Below are positions 36,800 to 44,875 of a DNA stretch of 58,538 nucleotides, piece after piece. The stretch is from CAZWCX01 sp964632945 (GTDB lineage: Bacteria; Planctomycetota; MHYJ01; WSZJ01; CAZWCX01): NCBI GenBank assembly GCA_964632945.1, contig CAZWCX010000036.1:1-58538 (forward strand), read 5' to 3'. Numbering within the stretch: the stretch's first letter is position 1; every line of letters begins with the position of its first letter. The notes below the pieces were generated by a model. It ran no database searches. It was not told where the DNA came from and saw nothing but the letters and a program-made list of their open reading frames with translations. Position numbers and translations under genes: made by a program.

Positions 36800-37752
36800 T
36801 GGCAAAGGCCCCGCCTCCGATCACCTCCTACTGTTCGGCCTGTGACGCGCGCGTCAGCGGAGGGCGCAGCGGCGCGGAACACGTGCAGGGTCCCGACGGC
36901 CGCATGTATTGTCTCGAGTGCGGCGATGCCATGAAATTGCTCGCCGGGGAGCACGTCCCGCCCGGGATGGCGGTCGCCGGAGAGGGCAAGCCGGGGCTTC
37001 CGGTCCCGCCGGTGGGAAAGCAGAGCTCGGGCCGGTTGCGGACGGTGACGGCCGAGGGGAAGCGGGGCGGATCGACGCCGGGCGCGCCTGCCGTTCCGGA
37101 GGCTCCCCCGAAGTCCCGCCGGTGGCTCGTCGCCGGCGCGGTCGGACTGGCCGTCGGACTCGGCTTGCTCGTCTACTTCCTCAAGACCGGCGGCTACCTG
37201 ACGGCCACGAACCCTCCCGGTCCCACGGTGCGGAACGCGGACCCCCGTCCCGAGGATCCGCCCCGCAAGGTCCTGGCGCCTCTACCGGCCAACGAGGCTT
37301 CCCCCGAGCAGTTGCCGGAATCGGTCCGCCCCCCGCGCGCGCAACGCGATCCCGAGGACCCGGGGACCTTGTCGACTTCCCCCCCCGCCACCCCCCTGCC
37401 CCCGATCGATCGGCTGGCCGACAAGCTCGAGAAGGCGCGGCGAAATGTCGATCGGGACCGCCTGCGGGAGTGCGTCCGCGAGGCGTCGCAACTCGACGCC
37501 GGCGGGGACGACGGAGTCGCCCGCCGTCGCGATGAACTGCTGGTCCAGGCGCGCGCCGCGCTCTTCGACGCGGAGTGGCCCTGGGTCCAGCGTCAGATGG
37601 CGACGCTGGAAACCCGCGGCGGGCCGGAGGCGGCCCGGGCCTACCTCGTGAAGTACCTGGCCGATGCGGCGGGCATCTTCAACGAGGAACAGTCGGGACG
37701 GATCCGGACCGAGCTCGAGGCCCTGGATCGCGAGGGGCACGGCGCCAAGTAG
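36796..37752 (+). CDS. Zinc-ribbon, single-pass membrane protein of unknown function
   Basis: The 318-residue product overlaps the preceding gene by 4 bp. The N-terminus has two CxxC pairs (YCSACDARV and YCLECGDAM), a predicted zinc ribbon in the cytoplasm. A Pro/Gly/Lys linker leads to one membrane helix near 110-130 (WLVAGAVGLAVGLGLLVYFL). The outer part is a long Pro-rich stretch followed by a helical region (RLADKLEKARRNVDRDRLRECVREASQL onwards). Zinc-ribbon plus membrane helix plus extracytoplasmic domain is a common anti-sigma or signalling layout, but no known family is recognised. Confidence 0.72.
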   Translation: MMAKAPPPITSYCSACDARVSGGRSGAEHVQGPDGRMYCLECGDAMKLLAGEHVPPGMAVAGEGKPGLPVPPVGKQSSGRLRTVTAEGKRGGSTPGAPAVPEAPPKSRRWLVAGAVGLAVGLGLLVYFLKTGGYLTATNPPGPTVRNADPRPEDPPRKVLAPLPANEASPEQLPESVRPPRAQRDPEDPGTLSTSPPATPLPPIDRLADKLEKARRNVDRDRLRECVREASQLDAGGDDGVARRRDELLVQARAALFDAEWPWVQRQMATLETRGGPEAARAYLVKYLADAAGIFNEEQSGRIRTELEALDREGHGAK

Positions 37753-37834
37753 CGCCACATCCACGCCCGGCCGCCGCGGACGGCCCTCGCATCCGCGGCC
37801 CCGGAGCGCGCAGCGGCCCCAAACTGTCCCGGCG

Positions 37835-38203
37835 CTACAGCTGTTCGGCGAGGATCAGGTAGAGAATCACCCCGAGCAGGATGATGCCGCCGACGATCAG
37901 CGCAATCGTCCCGGCATCGCCGGCCAGCTGGACCTGGCGGGGCTCTTCGGCCAGCGCGGCGATCTCCGCGGGGGTCATCTCCTGGAGCCGCTGGTCGATT
38001 TCCGCGGGAGCGAGTCCGGCCATCGCCAACTGCCCGGCCACCTGAGCGGCGTCGGAGGAGGCGACCGGAGCGGCATCCGGAACGGACGACCCGATCGGCG
38101 CGGAGGGGATCAGGTCCGCGCCGGCAGGAACGCCGCCGACACTGATGATCAGGCCGAGAACAAGGGCGGACAGGACCAAGCCGGGGCGAATCAGCGACGA
38201 CAT
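37835..38203 (-). CDS. Small PA2779-like protein with signal peptide and C-terminal membrane helix
   Basis: The 122-residue product starts after AGGAGGG. It has an N-terminal hydrophobic signal (LVLSALVLGLIISVGGVPAGA), a short Ala-rich linker, the segment GLAPAEIDQRLQEMTPAEIAALAEEPRQVQLAGDAG and a C-terminal helix (TIALIVGGIILLGVILYLILAEQL). The PAEI-A-L-AE pattern before a terminal helix resembles the PA2779 family, whose function is unknown. It converges with the zinc-ribbon gene. About 370 bp separate it from the WD40 gene, and I see no gene there. Confidence 0.75.
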   Translation of the reverse strand: MSSLIRPGLVLSALVLGLIISVGGVPAGADLIPSAPIGSSVPDAAPVASSDAAQVAGQLAMAGLAPAEIDQRLQEMTPAEIAALAEEPRQVQLAGDAGTIALIVGGIILLGVILYLILAEQL

Positions 38204-38576
38204 GACACCCTCCTCGAAGTACGACGCGCGGAAACGGCGCGCGACGGCTCCCGATTATAGTGGGGGGTGAGCCGCTGTCAACGATCCGCCCCGGCTCGAG
38301 TCGCCGGAATCGGGGCGCCCGGGATGCTGGAGGGCCCCCCAGCGTCGATCGGGAAGGGCGGTGGGCCCATGTCCCGAACCCCGGCCCGGTCCAGCCCAGA
38401 CGACGCAGGGCGGCAGCACGCGGAACGCGCCGCGCCACGGACCGGACGAAGATCCCGGGGGATCCCCGCGGAAGCGGATCGGTTTTCCGCACGAGCGCAG
38501 GCCACCCTCGGCCACGATCCTTGCGCCCGCTTCGGCAGGCGCGCTCGCCGGGGCCCCCCCGTTGCCGGCCGATCCT

Positions 38577-39542
38577 TCAATGGTCGCGGGGGATCCCCTT
38601 CAGCCGCCAGGCCCGAATCCGTCCGGCGCTGTCCCCGGTCGCGATCCACTTCCCATCCGGCGAGAGCGCGACGGAGAGCGGGGTGGCATCGACGAGGTAC
38701 CGCTTCCACAGCTCCTCCCCGCCCGCCACGTCCCACAACCGGATCGTCCGGTCGCGCGCGCAGGAGACGAGCCACGTCCCGCCGCGGTCGAAGTCGATCG
38801 ATTCCACGGGCCCGGCGTGCCCGGAAAGGGACGTGGACGGCACCGCGCCGCCGATGCGGTAGAGTCGGATCGAAACGCCCGCGGCCGCCGCCGCGCGTCC
38901 CCCTTCGCGGGAGCAGGCCACGGTTCCCGGAAAATCCTCGGGAACGTCCATCGTCTCCGCAACGGCGCCGGATTGCGGATCGAGAAGGTGGAGTTTTTGG
39001 GCCGGCGTCCCGATCAGCGGCGCATCTGCCTGGGGCGGCACGGCAAAGGTCGACAATCGCGTCCGTTCGGAATCGGTCAGAGTCCGCAGGAGACGACCGC
39101 TGGCCGCGTCGAAGACCTTGACGCTGCCGTCCGCCAGCCCCACCCCCAAGGTCTGGCCGTCCGCAAAGAACCCCAGGCCCATGATCGACGGCAGACGACC
39201 CGGCGCGGCCTGGATCTTCCGCTTTTCCGTGCCGAACCGGGCCAGCCACACCCGCACGACCCCCAGACTGTTCGAGGCGGCGAGGTACTTTCCGTCGGCC
39301 GAGTAGGCGAGATGCCGGACCTCGCCTCCGGGCATGAGCACATGCGTGGTGCGCCGGTCCTTCACGCTCCAGATTCGGACCGAGCCGTCGTACCCGCCGC
39401 TCGCCAGCGCCGACCCGTCCGGGGAAAACGCGATCGCGCGCACCCCGGCAATGTGCCCTTCGAGCAGAATCGGATCGTCCGTCCCGGCCGCGGGGGGGAC
39501 GAACAGGATCGCCGCCAGCAGGGCGCAGCGGAACCCGTTCAT
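38577..39542 (-). CDS. Secreted WD40-repeat protein
   Basis: The 321-residue product begins with a signal peptide (FRCALLAAILFVPPAAG) and follows AAGGAGG. It contains about six WD40 blades, for example EGHIAGVRAIAFSPDGSALASGGYDGSVRIWSV, SGHAGPVESIDFDRGGTWLVSCARDRTIRLWDV and PLSVALSPDGKWIATGDSAGRIRAW. WD40 propellers are binding platforms; a periplasmic location is predicted. It lies downstream of smpB on the same strand with a 67-bp gap. Confidence 0.88.
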   Translation of the reverse strand: MNGFRCALLAAILFVPPAAGTDDPILLEGHIAGVRAIAFSPDGSALASGGYDGSVRIWSVKDRRTTHVLMPGGEVRHLAYSADGKYLAASNSLGVVRVWLARFGTEKRKIQAAPGRLPSIMGLGFFADGQTLGVGLADGSVKVFDAASGRLLRTLTDSERTRLSTFAVPPQADAPLIGTPAQKLHLLDPQSGAVAETMDVPEDFPGTVACSREGGRAAAAAGVSIRLYRIGGAVPSTSLSGHAGPVESIDFDRGGTWLVSCARDRTIRLWDVAGGEELWKRYLVDATPLSVALSPDGKWIATGDSAGRIRAWRLKGIPRDH

Positions 39543-39609
39543 GAAGAGCCTCCTTCCCGGATGGGACGCACCGATCCGAGCCGGGGTTCAAGGGGTTCCG
39601 CCGATCCGA

Positions 39610-40086
39610 TCAACGAGATCCTCCCTTCCGACCCATGGCGCGCGCGACATCCCGCATGGCGTCCTTCTTTTTCATGTCGTCGCGCTTGTCGTGAAGCTTC
39701 TTTCCCTGCGCCAGCCCCAGTTCGATCTTGGCGTATCCGCGGCGAAAATAGAGCGACAGGGGCACCAGCGTGAGCCCCTTCTGTTGGGTCTTGCCCATCA
39801 ACTTGAGAATCTCGCGCTTGTGCAGCAGGAGGGTCCGGGGACGTTTCGGTTCATGGTTCATGATGTTCCCCTGCGCATAGGGGGCGATGTCGAGTCCGAG
39901 CAGGACCGCCTTGCCCTCCAGGATGCGGGCATGCGCATCGGAGAAGTTCACGCCGCCTGCGCGGAGGGACTTCACCTCGGTCCCCTGCAGGACGAGGCCG
40001 CACTCGATCGTCTCGAGGATGTGGAAATCGTGAAACGCCTTCTTGTTGCGGGCGATCATCTTCCGCCCGTCGGTTTCGGCGGTCAC
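39610..40086 (-). CDS. smpB: SsrA-binding protein SmpB
   Basis: The 158-residue protein begins at a GTG after GGAGGAGGG. Conserved parts are IARNKKAFHDFHILETIECGLVLQGTEVKSLRAGGVNFSDAHA, YAQGNIMNHEPKRPRTLLLHKREI, GLTLVPLSLYFRRGYAKIELGLAQGKKLHDKR and the basic C-terminal tail. SmpB carries tmRNA to stalled ribosomes for trans-translation. The GTG overlaps the TGA stop of the DUF362 gene (GTGA), showing coupling. No tmRNA gene is visible here. Confidence 0.97.
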   Translation of the reverse strand: MTAETDGRKMIARNKKAFHDFHILETIECGLVLQGTEVKSLRAGGVNFSDAHARILEGKAVLLGLDIAPYAQGNIMNHEPKRPRTLLLHKREILKLMGKTQQKGLTLVPLSLYFRRGYAKIELGLAQGKKLHDKRDDMKKKDAMRDVARAMGRKGGSR

Positions 40087-41078
40087 CGGCCCTCCTCCCT
40101 CTGTGCCAACGTGGGAAACCGGTCCATGACCGCGAACGGGCGGCGCACGGAACGGATCGACTCGCCCACCTGAAGGATTCGATCTTCCTCGAGGGGGCCG
40201 AATTCTCCCGGGCAGGCGCGCAGATAGTCCACGGCCTCCGGTCGCAGGGTCATGACGCGGGTGCAGGTGGCGTCGACGGAGCGGAGATGGCGTCCCATGA
40301 CGATGACGCCGGACTGGACGGCGCCGCCCTGAATCGGGCCGTTGCCCTCCATGCCGACGATGCCGTCGACGATCGCGAAGTGGGGACGCACCGTCTCCAC
40401 GATGTCGAGAATGCTCTCGTCGATGCCGCGCCAGTGGAGGATGTTCTTCGGCCAGCCGTAGACCACGCCGGGGATGACGCCGAAGAAGTTCTTCATCGAC
40501 AGCGTGACCCCCGCCCAGTGGTGGGTTTTCATCTTGGGCAGGGAAACGACGAGGTCGGCGGCCAGCAGGGTGTCGGGCAGGCAGAACTCGGGGAGCCCGG
40601 TGCGCCGGCCACGGTTCGGCACCGGGGTCCAGTCGTCGTGGTTGAGGTCCACGAAGCGGATGCGGCGCTCCCGGAGAGCGCTGCGCAGGCCGATGACGCT
40701 GATGATCTCGTCGAGATCGCGACGGTGACCGGGGCCTTCGCCGACGATCACCTCGCGCGCCCCCAAGGACAGGAAGGCCTGGGCGGCGCCCACCACGACC
40801 TCGGTCGCCGTATTGATCGGATTCGTGTGGATGTACTCGACCATGTTGGGCTTGAGGAGCACGTTCTTGCCGCGGACGGCCAGCTCGGGAAACTCGCGCA
40901 AGCCTTCGCGAATGAGGCGCGCGAGGTCTTCGGAGTACGAGCGCGCGCGTCCGATCCAGACTCGCGGGGTGGCGGGGTCCGGGCGGCGGGTGAGGAGCAT
41001 CCCCAGCGGCAACCCGATGGCGATGCCCGCCGCGGAGCCCGCCAGCAGCTGGCGTCGCGTCAGTTTCCGGTCGCTCAT
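40083..41078 (-). CDS. DUF362-domain protein with twin-arginine signal
   Basis: The 331-residue product starts after CGGAGA and has a Tat-type signal (RKLTRRQLLAGSAAGIAIGLPLGMLL). The DUF362 core follows: VRGKNVLLKPNMVEYIHTNPINTATEVVVGAAQAFL, EVIVGEGPGH, LVVSLPKMKTHHWAGVTLSMKNFFGVIPG and GIVGMEGNGPIQGG. DUF362 proteins often bind iron-sulfur clusters or act on isoprenoid or quinone-related compounds, but the function is unproved. The gene lies 20 bp after the cyclase-repeat gene and overlaps smpB by 4 bp. Confidence 0.88.
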   Translation of the reverse strand: MSDRKLTRRQLLAGSAAGIAIGLPLGMLLTRRPDPATPRVWIGRARSYSEDLARLIREGLREFPELAVRGKNVLLKPNMVEYIHTNPINTATEVVVGAAQAFLSLGAREVIVGEGPGHRRDLDEIISVIGLRSALRERRIRFVDLNHDDWTPVPNRGRRTGLPEFCLPDTLLAADLVVSLPKMKTHHWAGVTLSMKNFFGVIPGVVYGWPKNILHWRGIDESILDIVETVRPHFAIVDGIVGMEGNGPIQGGAVQSGVIVMGRHLRSVDATCTRVMTLRPEAVDYLRACPGEFGPLEEDRILQVGESIRSVRRPFAVMDRFPTLAQREEGR

Positions 41079-41098
41079 GGTGTCTCCGTCCGGATCGT

Positions 41099-41953
41099 TC
41101 AGGCGAACGCGAAAGGCTTCGATTCCGGCCAGGCGGCCGCGATGGCCGCCATCGCGTACGAGAGCGTGACCGTGCCCATCTCCTCGTCGAGAGCCAGATT
41201 TTTCCCGAGGGCGGATCGCTCCCGCTCCCCGACGGTCCTCCCCCAGGCGGCCCGCGCCAGGAACACCCAGGCACGCGTGACCGTGGACTGGAAGTCCTGC
41301 AGGTCGACCGCGAAGAGCGACTCCGCCGACGGCGTCAACTCGGCACGGTCGCGTCGGTCCTGCAGGGCGAGCAGGACTTTGGCGGTCACCTGGTCGAACG
41401 GGACCAGTTCCTCTCCGAGGACCCGGCGGTTGCCGTAGTTCCATCCCCCGTGCGCGCACACCCGGTCGAAGAGCAACTTCTCCCCCTCGACGACGCGCGG
41501 GTCGGTCCCCCAGCCTTCCGTCTTGAAGGCCAGGATGGCGTAGGCGGTCGGTTCCACCCACGAGAAGGTGCCGGGAAACCAGGACCAGCCGCGCAGCGAG
41601 CCGTCGAGGTCGTTCGTCGCGGAGTCGCTGGCGATCTGACGGCCGGACGACGTGCGCAGCCAGGTCAGCGCGCGCTCGCGAACGTCCGCATCCAGACCGC
41701 CGCGGCACAGGGCGATCGCCGCCAGCGGAGTCGCCCAATGGGGCGAAACCTCCCCGGTGCGCGCGGCGAATCCGCCGTCGGGCAACTGGCGGTCGAGAAT
41801 CCAGGTGCGGGCGCGCGCGCGGGCGGACTCGGCGGGAGCGTGTCCGAGGAGGGCGGCGAACGCCAGCGCCGTCGGTTCCAGCGTGCTGCGCTTTCCGGGC
41901 GCATACGGCCAGCCGCCGTCCGCGTTCTGATGTTCCAGGAGCCACTCTCGCAT
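41099..41953 (-). CDS. Terpene cyclase/prenyltransferase-repeat protein
   Basis: The 284-residue product begins MREWLLEHQNADGGWPYAPG after GGAGGCGGA. It consists of alpha/alpha-barrel repeats with the QxxDGGW/F motif of squalene cyclases and prenyltransferases: HQNADGGW, RQLPDGGF and THGGWNYGN-like CAHGGWNYGNR. It is shorter than true cyclases (~630) and the catalytic DxDD motif is not seen, so it is likely a half-sized relative with a binding or unknown role. Pairing with a DUF362 gene downstream suggests a joint function (inference). Confidence 0.82.
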   Translation of the reverse strand: MREWLLEHQNADGGWPYAPGKRSTLEPTALAFAALLGHAPAESARARARTWILDRQLPDGGFAARTGEVSPHWATPLAAIALCRGGLDADVRERALTWLRTSSGRQIASDSATNDLDGSLRGWSWFPGTFSWVEPTAYAILAFKTEGWGTDPRVVEGEKLLFDRVCAHGGWNYGNRRVLGEELVPFDQVTAKVLLALQDRRDRAELTPSAESLFAVDLQDFQSTVTRAWVFLARAAWGRTVGERERSALGKNLALDEEMGTVTLSYAMAAIAAAWPESKPFAFA

Positions 41954-42241
41954 TCCGCCTCCGCCCCCTGCTGCCTGCGGGCGCCGTTTCCCGGCCCGCC
42001 CTCCCGGGCGACCCGTGATTCTACCACGCGCGCGCACCCGCCACAACGCCCGCCCGCTCTTCCGACCCGCCCCATTTCGTTGCCCCACCCGCTGCCCGCC
42101 CGGTACAATGCCTCGATTCCAGGCCGGGGCGGACGGCGCCGCCCGGGAGTCGGCTCCGAGGCTGTCCTTCCGACCGACTCCCCGCCCCATCCCCCGACCG
42201 TTCGAGACCCCGAGGCCCCTCAATACAGGGAGTGACGCGCC

Positions 42242-42898
42242 GTGCCCGACCCGGACCTCGTGCTGACCTGGTTGCTCGCCGCCCAGGCGAAGGGCGGCTT
42301 GACCGAGAGCCTCCCGCTCAAGTGGATCATCGGTTTCTGCGTCCTGTTCGTGCTCATCTTCTACGGCGTGAGCTACTCCGGCTCGAAGGTACGCACCGCC
42401 GTCGCGGAGCCCTGGAAAAGCCTCGCCGACAACATGAACACCGACCTCAATCTGGGATTCCTCTTCCAGGGCCCGGTCATGTCGGGAAGCTACCGCGGCT
42501 ACAAGGTGCGCGCGCTTTCCTCGGGCAATCTGGTGTTGCGGACCTACAAGACCATCCTCGAAGTGGGCCTGACCCAGCCGGTCAACTACCAGGTCTATCT
42601 CATGGGCCACTTCGTGAGCGACGGCCTCGGGACGCTGATGGGACTGGAGGACCTTTCCCGGGAAATCCCCGATTTCACCGGCCAACTGCTCTACCAAGGG
42701 ATTTCCGAGCGGGGCGCGATGTCGGTGGCGAGTCCGCAGGTCATGCAGGTCCTGCAGAGCCATCCCAAAGGGGCGCTCAAGATCAGCGGCGACGTGATCC
42801 AGTTCGAGTCAGGCTCGATTCTGAACGATCCGGCCCAGATGATCGACCTGTTCCGCTGGTTGATCGAGATGAGCAAATACGTCGGCCAGTTGAGCTAG
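42242..42898 (+). CDS. Membrane-anchored protein of unknown function
   Basis: The 218-residue product starts at a GTG after AGGGAG. One hydrophobic helix (LKWIIGFCVLFVLIFYGVSY) lies at ~26-46. The rest is a soluble alpha/beta domain with even spacing of charged and hydrophobic residues (GPVMSGSYRGYKVRALSSGNLVLRTYKTILEVGL, LKISGDVIQFESGSILNDPAQMIDLFRWLIEM). No known domain is recognised. The TAG stop lies in the CTAG that begins repeat copy B. Confidence 0.72.
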   Translation: MPDPDLVLTWLLAAQAKGGLTESLPLKWIIGFCVLFVLIFYGVSYSGSKVRTAVAEPWKSLADNMNTDLNLGFLFQGPVMSGSYRGYKVRALSSGNLVLRTYKTILEVGLTQPVNYQVYLMGHFVSDGLGTLMGLEDLSREIPDFTGQLLYQGISERGAMSVASPQVMQVLQSHPKGALKISGDVIQFESGSILNDPAQMIDLFRWLIEMSKYVGQLS

Positions 42899-43070
42899 TG
42901 GGTCTTTCATCCTGAGGTCCTGGCTTCGGCCGAGGCGAGGTTCGCGCCCGGCAAGGCGCGCGGAGGAGGCGGTGCCCCCGTGCATCGCCGACGACATGCA
43001 ACGAAGCCCGGCGCGAAAAGCGACCGGACCAACCTCGGAGATCAAGGTGGAAACCCCACCAGGCGTCGGG
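42895..43070 (+). repeat. ~175-bp repeat, copy B (MITE-like, with central hairpin)
   Basis: This copy matches 32656-32482 of copy A (read on the minus strand) at about 85-90%. It starts at the CTAG overlapping the preceding gene's stop and ends about 12 bp before the next ATG. Its hairpin GGCGGTGC/GCATCGCC keeps pairing through a G-U pair where copy A has A-U. It contains no ORF. Confidence 0.7.
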
Positions 43071-43082
43071 GAGGGAGACGGG

Positions 43083-43989
43083 ATGCGCGTTGCGCGATCG
43101 GCGTTGCTGTTGCTCGCGTTTCTGGCCGGCTGCGATCCGGAGCCCGATCGGGGAGATGCCGCCGGCCCGGCCGGGCCGCGGAATGATGCTGCGCCCGCGT
43201 GGAATGCCCCGGCCGTCGGCGCGCNNNNNNNNNNNNNNNNNNNNNNNNNNNNNNNNNNNNNNNNNNNNNNNNNNNNNNNNNNNNNNNNNNNNNNNNNNNN
43301 NNNNNNNNNNNNNNNNNNNNNNNNCGCGCGCGGCGACTTACGAGGGCGCCCCCGTGGAAAACGGCGGGCGGATCGTAGGCCGGGTTTCCGTGTCCGGCGC
43401 CGTCCCGGCGCGGCGCAAGCTGCGGGTGGACCGCGACGTCGAGGCCTGCGGCGCGCACGAGATCGACAGCGAGGAACTCGTCGTTTCGCCCGAAGGCGGG
43501 CTGCGCTGGGCGGTCGTCTACCTGGAGAAAATCGAGCGGGGCAAGCCCCTGGACTCCCTGGGCCCGGCCGTGCTCGACAACCAGGCCTGCGTCTTCACGC
43601 CGCACGTCCTCCTCGCCGCGGTGAACGCGGAGGTGGAGTTCAAGAACAGCGACTCCGTCGCCCACACCGCCGACGCGTATCCGCGCCGCAACACGCTCGG
43701 CGTGCAACTCGTGGCCGGCACTTCCGCGCGCAAGCGGTTCGAGTACGCCGAGCCGATGCGCGTCGAATGCCAGATTCACAAGTGGATGTCGGCGTTCCTG
43801 TGGGTGTGCGACCATCCCTACCATGCCGTGACGCGGGAGGACGGCACCTACGATCTGGCGGACGTGCCCCCGGGGAAGTACACCGTCCGGGCCTGGGGAG
43901 AGTTCTTCGACGCGGAACCGACGCGGGAAGTGACCGTGGAACCGGGGCAGGACGTCACCGCGGACTTCGTGTTCGAGTGGAAACGCTAG
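43083..43989 (+). CDS. Lipoprotein with cupredoxin-like copper site, interrupted by assembly gap
   Basis: The start MRVARSALLLLAFLAGC at 43083 (GGGAGG SD) gives a lipobox ending LAGC. The frame runs into the 100-N gap and continues after it in another frame, because the gap length is arbitrary. After the gap, GGRIVGRVSVSGAVPARRKL and the C-terminal GTYDLADVPPGKYTVRAWGE form carboxypeptidase-regulatory-like strands. Between them lies a cupredoxin-like part: NSDSVAHTA offers a His and VECQIHKWM offers Cys, His and Met at blue-copper spacing. A periplasmic electron-transfer or copper-binding role is likely but inferred. Confidence 0.72.
43225..43324. other. Assembly gap (100 N)
   Basis: One hundred consecutive Ns lie inside the cupredoxin-like gene. 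The round number indicates an estimated scaffold gap, so the true distance, and thus the reading frame across it, is unknown. Confidence 0.99.
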
Positions 43990-44133
43990 CCGGGCGACTC
44001 CGGCCGGCAGACGACCCGATCCGCCCGCGGGCTGGGAGCGCAACGTCACCCGCGCGCGCCCTCAAGGAGCGGAAATGGACGAACGATCGAGCCTCCCGGC
44101 GCCACGCCTACCCCGCGCGCGGAGGAAGAACCG

Positions 44134-44835
44134 ATGTTGGGACTGAAGGACCGGGTGGCGCTGGTGACCGGGGCCGGCCGGGGAATCGGCCGGGCGATCG
44201 CGCAGCGGCTCGCGGCGGCCGGGGCGATCTGCGTCCTGACCGCGCGCTCGCGGGACGAGATCGAAGCGGTCGCGACGCCCCTCGGCGCCTTCCCCGTCCC
44301 CGCCGACGTACGTCGCGAAGAAGACGTCACGCGGCTCGTGGAAGCGGCACACTCCCGCTTCGGCCGCGTCGACCTGCTGGTCAACAACGCCGCCATCGAC
44401 GGCAACGGCAACGTCGCCGAACTCGCGCCGGCGAAGTGGCGGGACGTGCTCGACACCAACCTCACCGGCGTGTTCCTCTGCTGCCGGGCGGTGCTGCCCG
44501 GCATGATCGCGCGCCGCTCCGGCACGATCGTCAACATCGCCTCCCTCGCCGGCACCGCCGGGATCGCCGGAAAAGCGGCCTACTGCGCTTCCAAGGCCGG
44601 CCTGCTCGGGTTCACGGACGCCCTGATGCAGGAGGTCCGTCCGTTCGGAATCCGCGTGGCGGCGGTCAGTCCGGGGAGCGTGAACACCGGCTTCGGCGGC
44701 CCTCCCGTCCCGGGAGACGACTGGAAGTTGACCCCCGAAGACGTCGCGGAATCCGTCTTTCAGGTCGCCGCCGCGTCCCCCGGCGTTCTGATCAGTCGCG
44801 TGGAACTGCGTCCCGTGCGCAAGCAGCCGGGTTGA
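44134..44835 (+). CDS. Short-chain dehydrogenase/reductase (FabG-like)
   Basis: The 233-residue protein has the classical SDR features: cofactor loop TGAGRGIGRAIA near 12, LLVNNAAIDG, the catalytic Ser in NIASLAG, YCASKAG with the Tyr-x3-Lys pair, and VSPGSVNTGF. The presence of Arg in VLTARSRDE after the second strand suggests NADP(H). It is closest in style to 3-oxoacyl-ACP reductases, but the substrate cannot be told from sequence alone. It converges with the kinase-HlyD gene. Confidence 0.9.
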   Translation: MLGLKDRVALVTGAGRGIGRAIAQRLAAAGAICVLTARSRDEIEAVATPLGAFPVPADVRREEDVTRLVEAAHSRFGRVDLLVNNAAIDGNGNVAELAPAKWRDVLDTNLTGVFLCCRAVLPGMIARRSGTIVNIASLAGTAGIAGKAAYCASKAGLLGFTDALMQEVRPFGIRVAAVSPGSVNTGFGGPPVPGDDWKLTPEDVAESVFQVAAASPGVLISRVELRPVRKQPG

Positions 44836-44875
44836 CGCGCGCCCCCGCGATGGATCCGCCGCGCGCAACCGGGGA

